Assembly (NCBI RefSeq): GCF_000003815.2
Contig: NC_049981.1
Location: 5,830,949-5,894,948, forward strand
DNA from: Branchiostoma floridae
Taxonomy: Eukaryota > Chordata > Leptocardii > Amphioxiformes > Branchiostomatidae
Direction of reading: 5' to 3'
DNA: 64,000 bases
Part shown: one piece after another, positions 34,401 through 45,515 of the stretch
Layout: each line of letters starts with the position of its first letter
Numbering within the stretch: the first letter of the stretch is position 1
Notes under the pieces: generated by a model
Seen by the model: the letters and a program-made list of their open reading frames with translations, nothing else
Database searches by the model: none
What the model was told of the DNA's origin: nothing
Made by a program: the position numbers and the translations under genes

Positions 34401-35870
34401 TACTTGACCTGAAAAACATCATAACATTTTGAAAACATCTATCATTGAATACTTAATTCTCCCTGCTACCAACCTATAGAGATGTCATTAATGCACCGAG
34501 AGACAACAAAATAATGCAACCGTTTATACACTGTATTTACCAGAGTTAGTGTACATATGATACATGTGTCTTTAGTCCAATGTTATACCTATTCCCCGGG
34601 ACAAGTAGTCTTCCTTTTTTACATACGTGTAAGAAGTAATCAATTACATAAAGAAACCAAAGATTAAGATATGAGTTCTAATATCAATATTATCACATAT
34701 AAATAATGTCACAATACAAATTAAGAAACACATGCACTAAAATAAAAAGCATCTACAAAGGCTTTCAATTTCACATTTATCATAATTAGATCACTTAAGA
34801 CCTTTTTTTATAATTCTAGAGTTATAAAGTGATATTTGTAATAAGCTAATCTATTGTTGAAAATTTACATCTACCTTAAAGATTTTAAATGTTCAAGAAA
34901 CATTTTGGAATTGACATATTTACAATTATTTTTAAAAATCCATATGTTTCACTTTTAGAAACATTTCCAAATTGTCTGCGTATGTATAGTTTTAGATTTC
35001 TTTTCTGAACCCATCATTGTGTCTCATTGGTGCATAGCACACATTCATACGTTGTGTGAATGTGTACATCTCCTTCTTTAAAGGTCATGGAGCAACTCAC
35101 ATAATGTGGCAGAAACTAATGAATAAGTTAAAATGCTGTTACTTTTCTTTTAACACCGATCATGAAGTTTTCTACAATCTACCCAACTAGGGATATGTTT
35201 GGAAAGAGGAAATATAATTCAAATTATTTACAAGCCATCATTCATTTATATTATTAAATATAATTGCAATTACAAAATATTTAAAAAATAATTGCAAATA
35301 AAATTTGTCTTCTTCTTCAGTCAAAATTTGTAAATAACTATAATGGCCACGCTTGCTCTGGCGTAGTATGTACTAAAATGATAGGGAGTTCCTAAGTATA
35401 TAACAGCATCATTCCAAAGCAGGGTAAAACCATCCAACATACATTGATAAATATTACAACCATGTAAAACATGAACTTTTGTTTCGCTATGAAATATTTA
35501 AAAGTTACCATTTGTACCTTTAAGTTAATAAAGCTGATAACTTTGTCAATTTAGTGAAGAAAAAATGAAGTTCCTCACATTCGTGTTTTTGAATTGCTTC
35601 CTTCACAGTCTTTCGGTCCGTCATACTATTTGTACACCTCAATACAGTTCCCTTAGAAGATGGCTCTAAAACGGCCTGAAAAGAGCCTGGCTGGTCGAAT
35701 ATGATCTCTTAGGGACCAAATCCTTCACTACTATTTTACGCGAGAAACATACTGCAAGGATGCAATGTTCAGACGGTTACCGACTTTAGGGTTGAAGGAA
35801 AAAAATATGGAAGGGCGCTGCTGGAGGCGTGATGGATGCTTCGCAGCTTTCAGCCCCCTTAGTGCTGTGT
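34401..35870 (-). other. 3' UTR-like flank of pseudogene 3
   Basis: AT-rich, nearly identical to 56,793-58,250. No open frame or new repeat recognised. Confidence 0.5.
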
Positions 35871-35875
35871 TCCAG

Positions 35876-36156
35876 AATATAATAATAATAATAATAATTA
35901 TCGGGTGTATTTGCAGCCAGTGCCATAGGCAGGTACCCAATGTGTTGAGTAATGAGGTTGATTAACGTGGTCGAGGTACCTCCTCGAGCACGGGACCCCC
36001 GTTTTACGTCCCTCCCGGAAGACGATTTCGTGGAAAGCTTCGTGAGGCTACAGCAATCCGGACGTCCTTGGTTGGTCCCCCATCCAAGCACTGTCCGGAC
36101 CGCGCGTTGCTTAACTTCCGAAATCGAGGGATCGGGTGTACCAACGCGCCACGCCA
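35876..36156 (-). mobile_element. 5S rRNA-derived SINE
   Basis: On minus the head reads CACCCGATCCCTCGATTTCG, GAAGTTAAGCAACG and TGCTTGGATGGGGGACC. These follow the internal promoter of 5S rRNA (CGGAAGCTAAGCAG, GTACTTGGATGGGAGACC). The body contains GGGACGTAAAACGGGGGTCC and the tail is (ATT)n. It interrupts the last codons of pseudogene 3; the uninserted form is at 58,250-58,275 (CCAGAATATAAAGAGCTC). A Pol III SINE of the 5S class, not a working 5S gene. Confidence 0.85.
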
Positions 36157-36200
36157 CATAAAGAGCTCACAATTGGTGGAATTATTTGACTCGGAGATGT

Positions 36201-37098
36201 GAGAGAGAGAGAGAGAGAGAGAATGGTTTATTATTTCACAACCAACTTGCGGCTCGAAAGCCGAATTATCAGGCTTGTTTACATCGAATATCGCACCTTA
36301 TTGCTACTCACAAGAACATATTGTACAATTATAATATAAACAATACAATGAGACGTGTAGCATAAATATCATAATGGATAAATATTGCAGATTCGAGTGC
36401 AATGTCTAAAAGACAAGTTAAAATAGGATTAAAACTATACATATTAAAAGACTGACCATGCTAAAACTGGTTGACTTGACCTATATACAACTTTAGCTAA
36501 AAACAGATTGTCCTGACTCCTGGTGGAGTTTATGCGCAGAGTCTACAGTTCGTTCAATGATTTGATCATTGCCGGTATAGCGCTGGTTAGGTAGCGGTTA
36601 GTCCCAGTAGGTTGTTGGTATCGCGCAGAGTTGCGGAGTTGCCTGCCGTGTTGTTGTCCACGGGTAGGGGGCAGCCATGTGGAGAAGCGAGGAGACCTTT
36701 CAACTCTCAAGGCAAAGTCAGTACAGAGGTTCTGTCTACGTGTTGAAAGGCGCTCAAGGCCGATGTGCTGGAGAGCTGCCGTGTAAGAGACGAACTGACG
36801 CCCCATCATCAACCTGCATGCCCTTCGCTGCACCCTCTCTAAGGCGGCCGACTGTCTCTGAGTGAGTGCTGAAGCCCAGCATGGAGCGGCGTACTCGAGT
36901 AATGGTCTTATATAACCGCAGTATATGGTGTTAAGGTCTGCGATCGGCACCCCGGAACGTCGCAACCTGCTGATGACGACCAGCCTTTTGCTACTTTTGG
37001 ACACCATGACATCCACCTGGTCATCCCATTTCAGGTTAGAGCGGATGTGGAGTCCAAGCAACCTAGCCTGGGTGGTGGTTTTAAGTGTCTGCCCTGCA
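36201..37098 (-). mobile_element. CR1-like LINE, 5'-truncated
   Basis: 898 bp. Encodes the C-terminal region of a reverse-transcriptase polyprotein (36,543-37,061): LGLHIRSNLKWDDQVDVMV, GVPIADLNTIYCGYIRPLLE, YAAPCWASALTQRQSAALE and RVQRRACRLMMG, then a UTR ending in (TC)n. AGATGT is duplicated at 36,195-36,200 and 37,099-37,104. It splits the tail of pseudogene 3 just after GTLQPTS. The (GA)n run at 36,201-36,222 is its 3' microsatellite tail. Confidence 0.9.
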
Positions 37099-37104
37099 AG
37101 ATGT

Positions 37105-38341
37105 CGGTTGTAATGTCCCTACATTTGGGTTAACGTAGTGAGCGGCGTTTTGTATACCAAAGCTTGTATCCATCTGATTCATCAGATCCTGTTGGGTACC
37201 AGCGTTACATACTGGAAGGTGATGTTGTTCTGTACATGTCCAGTAGGTCTGATGTGATGCATCATGGTGTTGTTTTGAGCCAGCAACAGGATCACTATCA
37301 GCTCTGAGCGCCATGATACTCTTGACTATCATAACAACAATGAAAACGATTCCCAGAAAACTTGCGACAGAGATAATAACGATTTGTGAAATCCCAAGCT
37401 TAAATGCACTGTGAGAGAGTGGGATTTTTGTTGTCTTTGTTGTAGACATAGAATAGAAAATACGGGTATCGGTCGTATTTTGTCCAGGACGTACACTTTC
37501 AAAAGAGGTAAGAGTCGAGTGTGTAAACGTATTTGTTTTGGCCGTCGATGAATTTGTGTCATCTGTACAATCTTTAGATAAAGTTCTTACCCCTTGGAAC
37601 GCCACATAAACAGGAGAAAACGATCGATCTGTTGATACCTCAGTCTGTAAAGCAGCTTGAGTCCATACTATTGCCGTGTCAGACCGTTTTGTCAAGCAGA
37701 ATGCCAGGCGTGCAAAAGCACTTCTATGCTAAAGGCACCCCCACACAGAATATTATCATTACCAAACGGAAGATTTTTAAAACTACATGCCTCACACTAT
37801 TGACAGCAAGCTACAAATATCCCCCTGCATACTTTCAAACAGCTGATGTTCTTGATTAACCACAAGTCGCCGTCACAGTGTAAAGGGTTATCGCCAATGC
37901 GTAAGGTATTTAGGGAGGGGGGGGGTGCCAAGTCTTTTTTCGAGACAGTTGCAAGCCTGTAACTTGTCAGATCCAGCTAAAGTAGGTTTGAGAGTAGTTC
38001 AATCACGACGTCTAAATTTACGTGTGTCAGTTTGTTTTTAGATCCCCCAACGCCGGTAGAGAGCGGAGTTCCAGCCACTCGATGGATTCGATGTTGTTCT
38101 GCCTCAATCCGAGGGAAACAATTTTTTTGTAGTGGTGGAAAATATGAAAGATGCCTCAGATTGCTAAAGGATACATGGAGGTGGGTTGTATTTTCAGGCA
38201 GCCCTTTGGGAAACGTAGAAAATTGACCCGAGTCATCATAGAGGTCTTTGGACTAGTACATCCAGTTGGCACGGCGAAGCCTTTCGTGCAGACAACCAAC
38301 CAACAAAGAAAGATTTGAAAGAACTGCCAGTAGGCTTTCAT
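37105..38341 (-). pseudogene. LRR receptor pseudogene 3 (family A)
   Basis: Starts MKAYWQFFQIF with a normal signal peptide, then loses reading frame in the LRRNT region, has a deletion in the LRRs near 38,040, and carries an in-frame TAG in the LRRCT (37,797-37,799, within CCQ*CEAC). Stalk and membrane helix stay readable (KLGISQIVIISVASFLGIVF). The tail is frameshifted (one base lost near 37,220), a lesion shared with 58,128-59,137, and is then cut by the CR1-like LINE; the 5S SINE breaks the remaining SLY motif. The pseudogene was dead before the block duplicated. Confidence 0.85.
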
Positions 38342-38820
38342 TTTTATATGAGAACGGAAACCAGCATCCATTTTGGCAACATGCGATGGCATATAATTTT
38401 GTGATTTGGGTTATTGCGCTAGAATCTAAATGTTCAGGGATCAGATCAATGGAGGGCAACGACGCTTTTCCCCTGAGAAGGACAGTTTACACTTTTTGCC
38501 GCACTAAACGCAGTGGAAATTAAGTACCTAGCTTTGGGTAGGAACGTCCTCCCGTATGGATGTAGAGCAGAGATCTTGATTGAAGAAAGACAGAACTTAT
38601 AAGATTGGTTTCTAAAAGTGTTGTCTTTTCTGATGATCTTTGAATTCAATGCCTCTGCTGTCTTCTTTCCACTAAAAAGTACAATCCTTGCATTCAGTCC
38701 TTCCAAAAGCAAAGTAATTATAAAGAGCACTGGATCTCAAAGGATGCCTATTTCATGTGTCTCCTTGGTTGTATGGCAAGGCAAAAGGAACGGTATGACT
38801 ATTCATATGTGGAGACAATT

Positions 38821-38857
38821 CTGCACGTGTTTTGAAATATTCATTATCAAATGCCTC
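38821..38857 (-). promoter_or_regulatory. Conserved upstream module, pseudogene 3
   Basis: GCACGTGTTTTGAAATATTC persists about 490 bp upstream of the dead gene. Confidence 0.45.
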
Positions 38858-39241
38858 AAATTTAGGGGGAGAGATTTTTATATTTCACACGTTAAAAGAT
38901 TCCAAAAAAAGACAAATTTGAACAGTTTTTAACAAGAGAATACAACCTTTACTTTTTCTTTCTACATATTCACATTTTTGTCGTTGTTGTGATACTGCCA
39001 GCGACTGCATCAAATCTTTTGTTAAAAAAAAAAAAACTTTCACATACATCATGATTATCCGTCACTAAGTCTGACTTTTCTCGAATAATTGATACCTAGA
39101 GTCCGAAATTGTGTCTGGACCCACATGGGGCACTCTGTGTCTGATGGAAAGTTTACATCAACCCTTGAAAGATCCTACGGTACGTGTTCGCAAAATCACC
39201 TGTTTGAGCTCAGCTGAACAGGTGGGGCTAGAAGCTCACAC
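38858..39241. other. Spacer between pseudogenes 3 and 4
   Basis: No repeat or gene recognised. It contains the AATAAT/TTTAAAA-rich stretch expected of a flank; missing from the other duplication copy through the deletion there. Confidence 0.4.
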
Positions 39242-40078
39242 TCAAAGTGCCGAGAAGCCCAGCCCTGAAGTCCCGGTAGAGTTAAATTCAACGCCCGTAG
39301 TAGGTAGCTGTTGGACCCCTGCGTAACTGACGGTATAGTGAGTGGTGTTAGAGAATGAGATAGAAACATGGTGCAGTCTGGCGTCATAGGAAACTGTAGA
39401 GTTTTCACTGCCGTTAGAAATACGAGACCGGCATGTTTTAATTAATGTCTTTGTCAGGAAATACATGAAGACTAGCACCATCAAACTGACAGAGGTCCAG
39501 TTTAAAACACGTAAGGCGATGTTAATACTTATCCTGTTTTGTATTTGAAACACGTCAGTCGACGTCACAGTGGTGACTTGGGACACAGCTGTTACTTTTT
39601 CGGTTCCAGAAAGAGTTGTGTCTGCACCGCTATCTCGAGGGGTGATTTTGTCCGAATGCGTCCCCCAAAAATGAAAAGAAGGAGCTGTTGTTGCCACAGT
39701 GGTTGTGCCCTCCTCGCACGATTTCTGAGTTAGATCTACATTTCCTAAAGGTTGTCCCCTTGAGTCTTTTGGACTTGTACACACAATACGTTCCAGGCTA
39801 AGCCACGACATGAGAAAACAAGCGTCACATTCGGAACAGCAAGACGAAAACGCAGTGCTACATCTTTGTAAACATTTGATCTTGTTGATAAGCCACAACA
39901 TCGCGCAATTACAGTGGAATGGGTTTTGGTTAATATTTATCTGCATCAATATATTAGGAAGTCCTAACTCACTTTCAGATACAGATGTAATCATGTTGTT
40001 CGATAGACTTACAAACTGCAGTTTTGTGATGTTTTTAATGACGTCACCCAAGTTCACGTGTGTGATTCTGTTGAACGA
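39242..40078 (-). pseudogene. Family-B LRR receptor, 5'-truncated
   Basis: Reads from SHSSFNRITHVNLGDV through one or two LRRs (LQFVSLSNNMITSV), an LRRCT (NPFHCNCAMLWLINKIKCLQ, with CC-x2-C-x2-C), a Thr-rich stalk, a membrane helix (SVSLMVLVFMYFLTKTLI) and a short tail. It ends normally at 39,242. Upstream, homology stops at about 40,078, where distal-flank sequence begins and a TAA closes the frame; no ATG, signal peptide or LRRNT remains. Family B lacks the PPIxNxxY tail of family A. The missing 5' half exists at 58,570-59,137. Confidence 0.85.
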
Positions 40079-40810
40079 CGAGTGGCTATTTGCAAAATGT
40101 TAAAACGTGTATGCGCAGCGACAGTGTACAAAAGTAGGGCATTTTGTGCGTATTCAGTTCAGTTCAGTTCGTCCTCTTTTTGGAGGTGACACCTGTGTCT
40201 CCACTCGTTTCTGTCCAGCATTACTGATCGGAGTTCGTTGCCCTCCAGACCTGTTTCCTCAAGCATCAGCTTCCTGAGTGTGGCCGAAGGGCGACCACGC
40301 CTGCGCGGCTCGTTTGGTTCCCAAAGCAAGACTTGACCTGCCATTTCCTCATGGCGCACATGTGTGCGTATAGCAGACTAATTTTGTTTGATTATTTAAA
40401 GTAGTATCATACAGTTTGAAATTTCTCGCGAACAAATTTCTTTGAAAAGCTATGATGGTGACTCTTCGCAAAAGTACAACGAATTTCCGTCGAGACAAAT
40501 TTCAAGTGTTCCAAATCGTTCCAAAAAATCTGTCCTTTTAAATATGACACTTGTATACACAAAAACATAAGACTCTTTAGAAAAGCAGGGCACATTCAAA
40601 TGCGTTTGGTATTAATCGCGCTCTTTAAACGTGTTACAACAACGCTTGGTTGCTGGTAAAATTGTATTTTTTTTTTAAATGTTACCCGGTATGAGATAAA
40701 AAGGACAATTTTTGGGAAGCGAAATCCCACTATGCTTATATAACCTATCAAAGTAGGCCAACGCTTCAGACTTATTGGCCCCATTTTAGTATTTTATGTT
40801 TTTCTTGATG
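40079..40810. repeat. Receptor-cluster distal flank, copy 2
   Basis: Matches 60,190-60,720 (GAGTGGCT, AAAAGTAGGGCATTTTGTGC, AGAAAAGCAGGGCACATTC, GCTCTTTAAACGTG). Interrupted by the LINE scrap at 40,154-40,362. Confidence 0.6.
40154..40362 (-). mobile_element. 209-bp LINE 3' end insertion
   Basis: Codes on minus for RRRGRPSATLRKLMLEETGL and LRSVMLDRNEWRHRC, the extreme C-terminus of an L2/CR1-type reverse-transcriptase protein, and ends in the tandem tail CTGAACTGAACTGAA. TGTGCGTAT is duplicated (40,145-40,153 and 40,363-40,371). The other duplication copy (about 60,260) is empty. Confidence 0.9.
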
Positions 40811-40819
40811 ACACGTGTC
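40810..40819. promoter_or_regulatory. GACACGTGTC palindrome (distal module)
   Basis: Followed by GTGTAAGCTACGACAGAAAG and one ATATTACTTTGATAATTG repeat. In the other block the sequence after AGCTACGAC is deleted. Confidence 0.4.
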
Positions 40820-41279
40820 TGTGTAGTGTGTAAGCTACGACAGAAAGGCTGAATGAATTACTATTCTGCATGTGTAGGGATATTACTTTGATAATTGTAG
40901 TCCAGAAAAAAGGCGCTAAGTCCAATATCTATATCATTCACAGGCACTCAGTCACTCCCTTCCCTCTATTCAATATAACTCGGCTTTTACAGTAAAACAT
41001 TTTTGTTATGTTCTACTAAACTTATAAATCATGAAATGTAACTGTTTGGGAATATGGCATTAGCCGAAATGTTAATTTTTCAAACACAAGCACTAGCTTG
41101 CATCCCATCAATCATTTAACCCCCTATTGTTAATGTTCTTCCTGCAAACTTACATGATAGAACGGCAAGACAAGAAAATATCTCATACCGTATAATTCTA
41201 CTCGATACCTAAACGTTTATTTCCTGCTCTTATGTGTACATTTACTACATGCGTCCTTGCACTCATATTTCTTATAGTT

Positions 41280-42570
41280 ACCTCCATGAAATGTCATGGA
41301 ATGGAGGTTATATTTTCTGTTATGTGTCTCTGTCTGTGTAGATGATTACTCAAGAATGGCTGGATGGATTGGTTTCATACTTGTTGTGTTGGTGGGGTGT
41401 GATGAAAGCTTGAATCGATGAGATTTTGGGAGCCGTATCTGTCGTTATAATTGATGTAATAATATCAGAAATCACCCCTATATATTTGCGTTATATTGGA
41501 ACAGGCATCATGGTTTCCCTCTTTGTTAATCACCTTATCTCCAAGCAGGTAGTGAGGTGATTTGTTTCGCCAGTGATAGCCATGAACATATGTTTTTTTG
41601 GATCAGTTGACAACAACTGTTTGGGGAAAACGATAGCCTCGACTGAAGAACGGCTGGGTGGATTGATTTCATACTTGATGTGTTGGTGGGGTGTGATGAT
41701 TGCTGGAAGTGATTAGATTATGGGCCCCGTGTCTGTCGTTATAATCGATGTAATAATATCAGAAATCACCACTATATCTGCGATATACAGTAGACATCGT
41801 AGAGCATCTGTTGGGGGGAACCAGGACAATTTTGAAAGTGATAATAAATTGTATTTATGTACTTGTGCGTTTAGGAACAAGCTGTATTATATTTCTTTTG
41901 TGCTGTTAGATGCTATGTGGTCCACCTTGCGTCACGCTGAAGTATTGTTAGTATGTACTCGGTTTTATTAGATATATATTATGTGGATGTGTTTGGTATT
42001 ACCCTATCTGAACAGTTGACGTCATATAGCAACTGGTTATGGCATCTGTAACAGTTGACTCCCTAGAGCAACTGTTTGCCGATGCTGGACAATTTGAATA
42101 TGATAATTAACTTTGTATTCATCCACTTGTGCCTTTGGGGACCTGATGTGTTATACTTCGTTTATGCTGTTAGATGTTTCGTGCTCCACGTGGCGTTACG
42201 CTGATGTTGTGTTGGTATGTACTTGGATTATCATACATCTGGCATAAACTTGTCCCCGTAACCTATATGTGGGTATTGGTTGATGGACATTTTGTGTCTT
42301 ATTGCTTGTGTTGAAGATGTGTTTGTATCCTGATGTGTCGCAGTAATTTGTTATGGATTCTGAAACATACTCTCTACCTTGCAAGTTGCCAGTACTATCA
42401 TAACATGATAATATAAACATCACAAAGATTCCACACACCTGCTGCATGTTACCATAGTGCCCATGTGATAACTATCCACACAACTAGTAGAAATAACACG
42501 AATATCATTACATACAAGTCATCATCAACAAGCATAAAATCGACAAAAACACTCAATATTTCATGGAGGT
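41280..42570. mobile_element. Repeat bounded by ACCTCCATGAAAT inverted ends
   Basis: ACCTCCATGAAAT at the left and ATTTCATGGAGGT at the right are exact complements. Inside, a segment of about 290 bp is duplicated (GGATGGATTGGTTTCATACT at 41,360; GGGTGGATTGATTTCATACT at 41,650), and another of about 245 bp (GCTGTTAGATG at 41,902 and 42,160). The phrase TCAAGAATGGCTGGATGGAT resembles element E. No transposase. Confidence 0.6.
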
Positions 42571-42635
42571 ATGAGGTCGCCGAAGTCTAGTTACTTGTAC
42601 ATTATAGTGCTGTAATGACCAAGTTTTAGAGTTAA

Positions 42636-42639
<4 letters not shown>

Positions 42640-42690
<51 letters not shown>

Positions 42691-42752
42691 GATATATATA
42701 CATGATATATATATATATATGATATATATAGCAACTGTATATATATATATAA
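42640..42752. repeat. (CT)n / (TA)n microsatellite
   Basis: A CT tract of over 30 bases passes into TATATA and GATATATA repeats. Likely length-variable. Confidence 0.95.
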
Positions 42753-42802
42753 TTCAAGCAGAAATGATAGTAAATCACTCGATTCTGTATCATTGTGTAT
42801 AG

Positions 42803-42808
42803 TTTATT
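42803..42808 (-). terminator. Candidate polyadenylation signal, receptor gene 5
   Basis: AATAAA on minus about 0.9 kb downstream of the stop codon, in sequence related to 28.56 kb. Confidence 0.35.
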
Positions 42809-43098
42809 CACACATATTTTACACAGAGATTCTACCCTTTCCATGACAAATGACACACAGAAAACACGATAATAATGACACGAGTCTACTTTACAAGTTA
42901 CCAGGACGTTGCGTTACGATACAAACTACGACTTACTTTGTCATACCAGTCACCTATACATGTCACACGAACAGATTATTGCTGGTCACAAACGGAAAGA
43001 TACTCCTACATGGTGGTACGCCTTCAAATCTTAGTCACAAGATGGCTTCATAGAGTCAACAAAATTGTATATTTTCTCCAAACATAACTTAACTTATC

Positions 43099-43460
43099 TG
43101 AACCCTATCCAGACTGGTCTTTTTGGGCATTCCCTGGACTGGGGGGAGGGCCCATTTGCCCCCCACCCCCTGTACTGTACGATCACCAAATTTGCAGGGG
43201 GTGATATGATCGTCGAATTTTATAATTCCTGAATTTTTTTCATATAATTATGACGTAATATGATGTAATTATGACGTCATTAATTATTTTTTTGCTTAAA
43301 CGGGGAATTACCATAATACCTAAATATTTCCCACAAAAAGTTACCAATAAATGTTTCTTAGCAATATTTAAGTGTTATAAGACTTCTGTTGTTAAAAGCC
43401 GACGCAACGACGTAAAAATGACGCCATCTGTAGTTTAGCTATCCGCCATCTTAGATTATC
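43099..43460. mobile_element. piggyBac-like MITE, 5' fragment
   Basis: Opens with CCCTATCCAGACTGG and follows the element at 46,946-47,822 (GCCGACGCAACGACGT, GTAGTTTAGCTAT, CGCCATCTTAGATT), then stops. The flank is TGAA rather than TTAA. A remnant of its right part is shared with 60,741-60,800. Confidence 0.7.
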
Positions 43461-43729
43461 ATGTTAAAAATTGCCAAGATACGAGATTAAACTCCTCGAC
43501 ACAACGGTATGTTGATTTGCTATTTTGTAAGGTCACCTGAATGTTACTAATGGTGTTCATAAAAAAAGGTAAGAATTAGTTGCAATTCGTCACAAGCCTT
43601 TTTTATCCCAGGAAACTCCTTTAAGGAGTTGTTATAATATTTTACTGGTAACATATTACCTCAGGTGAAGTTAAAACAAATTGAAGGGAGCTGCTTGAGG
43701 CATGGTCATTGCCACACAGCAATGTTTCC

Positions 43730-45040
43730 TTAGTTCTGTGTTCCGGTATATAAAGAGTTCACTATTGGAGGAATCATATGACTTGGATGCGGTATCCCAG
43801 CATTTGGGTTAACGTTGTATGCTGTGTTTTGTATGGGTGGTATTATTTGACATGGTTGTAGAATTCCACCACTTGGGTTTACGTTGTATGCTGTGTTTTG
43901 TATGGGTGGTATTATTTGGCCAACGCCTGTATCCATCTGATTCAGACCTTGTTGGGTACTAGCGTTGGAGACTGAAAAGAGGGTGCTGTTCTGTACATCT
44001 CCAATAGGTGTGATGTGATGCATCATGATGTTGTTATGAGCGGCAGCAGCATCGTAATCCAAACTGCGAGCTCTTAATGACATGATACTCTTCACTGTTA
44101 TGAAGACGACAAAAATAAATCCCACAAAACTGGCGACGGATATGGTAATGATTTGTAAGATCCTAGGCTTTAATGTACTGTCCGTTTGTGGGACTTTTGT
44201 CGATTTCGTTGCAGGAATGTTGTTTTGTCCATGCAGAGTTTTTAACGAGCTTAGAGCCAAGTGTGAGAATGTAGCTGATTGGGTTTTCCATGCACTTGTG
44301 TCACTTGTATCAACTACAAGAGATGGAGTCCATACTACCGTCATTCCAGGCCACTTTGTCAAGCAGGATGCTAGTCGTGCATCGGCCCTTGCTAGGGGCA
44401 CTCCTTCCATGTGCTTTGGGCTCACACACAACAGAGTATCGTGACCAGACGGAGCAACGCCAAAAACGCATGCCTCACACTCCCGACAGCAAGCTGCAAA
44501 AATCCCCGTGCATATTTTCATACAGCTTATCTTCTTGATTAACCACAACAAGTCACAGTCACAGTGTAAAGGGTTATCGCCGATGAGCAAGGTATCTAAG
44601 GAGGAAAGCGCCAAGTCTTTTTCTGAGACGGTTGCAAGCCTGTTACTAGTCAGATCCACCAAACTCAGGTTTGAAAGATGTTCAATGACAACGCCCAAAT
44701 TCACGTGTGTCAGTTTGTTCCCAGCCAGGTCTAAAAACTTCAACGCCGGTAGAGAGCGGAGTTCCAACCACTCAATAGATTTGATGTTGTCGTTTCTCAA
44801 TGCGAGGGAAACGAGTTTTAGTAGTGGTGGAAAATATGCAAGATGCTCCAGATTGCTAAAGAAGACATTGAGGCGGGTTGTATGTGCCGGCAGTCCTTTG
44901 GGCAACGCAGTAAGTGGGCTTGAGAAGCAACTGATCGTAGATGTCTCTCGATTATAACACCCAGTTGGCAGGGCGTTGCCCACCGTGCAGAAAAATAACC
45001 AAGAAAAAATAATGTGAATAAACTGCCAGTACGATTTCAT
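43730..45040 (-). CDS. LRR transmembrane receptor, gene 5
   Basis: Single exon, 436 residues. Signal peptide 1-23; LRRNT Cys28/Cys38; LRRs about 55-150 (LKFLDLAGNKLTHV, LSLVDLTSNRLATV); LRRCT 157-226 with Cys160, 162, 173, 177, 184, 185, 188, 191, 205 and 226. Shorter stalk (about 230-292); membrane helix 294-316; tail 317-436. The tail has an extra 23-residue unit, giving QIIPPIQNTAY twice (NTAY 382-385 and 405-408) plus PPIVNSLY (NSLY 428-431). It is paired with gene 8: by eye 21 changes in residues 1-90, 12 in 91-235, 7 in 236-436. The 3' flank also matches gene 8 closely, the 5' flank poorly. Surface receptor by architecture; ligand unknown. Confidence 0.87.
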   Translation of the reverse strand: MKSYWQFIHIIFSWLFFCTVGNALPTGCYNRETSTISCFSSPLTALPKGLPAHTTRLNVFFSNLEHLAYFPPLLKLVSLALRNDNIKSIEWLELRSLPALKFLDLAGNKLTHVNLGVVIEHLSNLSLVDLTSNRLATVSEKDLALSSLDTLLIGDNPLHCDCDLLWLIKKISCMKICTGIFAACCRECEACVFGVAPSGHDTLLCVSPKHMEGVPLARADARLASCLTKWPGMTVVWTPSLVVDTSDTSAWKTQSATFSHLALSSLKTLHGQNNIPATKSTKVPQTDSTLKPRILQIITISVASFVGFIFVVFITVKSIMSLRARSLDYDAAAAHNNIMMHHITPIGDVQNSTLFSVSNASTQQGLNQMDTGVGQIIPPIQNTAYNVNPSGGILQPCQIIPPIQNTAYNVNPNAGIPHPSHMIPPIVNSLYTGTQN

Positions 45041-45487
45041 TTTTGTATGGAAACCTCAGGTAACCGACATTCACAACCTGGGATGGCAAAACAGTTTTCT
45101 AGTTTAGGTTGTCGAGTAATAATTTAAATATGCAGGGATCAAAAAGGTAAAAGGCAAATGCACTACAAAAGACAGTCAACGTTAGCTATTTCCTCAGTAT
45201 ATGCAGTGGAACACGAGTACTTAGCTTTGAGTAGAGAAGTCCTCCCGTACTGTACGTAAATCTGAAGGTCTTGATTGAAAGAAGCCACAAAATAGGTTGC
45301 TCTTTAAACCTGTTGTCTTTTCCGATGATTTTTAATGATGATATCTTCTCTTGATGAAAAAGGACAACCTTTGCATTCAATTGTCACATAGAAAGGTATA
45401 TTATAACTTCACCTTACAGAATGCCCATCTACGTGTCTTTCGGTTGTAAGACTGAACGATATAACTATTTATGTATGGAGAGAAATG

Positions 45488-45515
45488 ATCACGTGTTTTG
45501 AAATATTCATTTTGA
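45488..45515 (-). promoter_or_regulatory. Conserved upstream module, gene 5
   Basis: TCACGTGTTTTGAAATATTC about 455 bp upstream of the start codon. Confidence 0.5.

Larger units (their letters stand above)
31150..44450. repeat. Segmental duplication, copy 1
   Basis: Same gene order as 54,530-61,800: receptor N-terminal part, 5' flank, MITE, distal flank, broken A/B gene pair, distal flank, receptor C-terminal part. Similarity is very high inside and falls within genes 2/6 on the left and 5/8 on the right, so both edges lie inside receptor genes. This copy is longer because of LINE, SINE and CR1-like insertions and two stretches of about 2.5 kb that were deleted from copy 2. Edges are approximate. 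Confidence 0.8.

Noticed and set aside
35990-36156. 5S rRNA gene
   Set aside because: Only the promoter-like head is 5S-related; diverged, with a SINE body, (ATT)n tail and insertion into a coding tail.
42632-42856. 74-codon frame with YIYHIYIYI and RERERE
   Set aside because: Translation of the CT/TA microsatellite.
44082-44444. 120-codon plus-strand frame (also 61,420-61,782)
   Set aside because: Antisense shadow of receptor genes 5 and 8.
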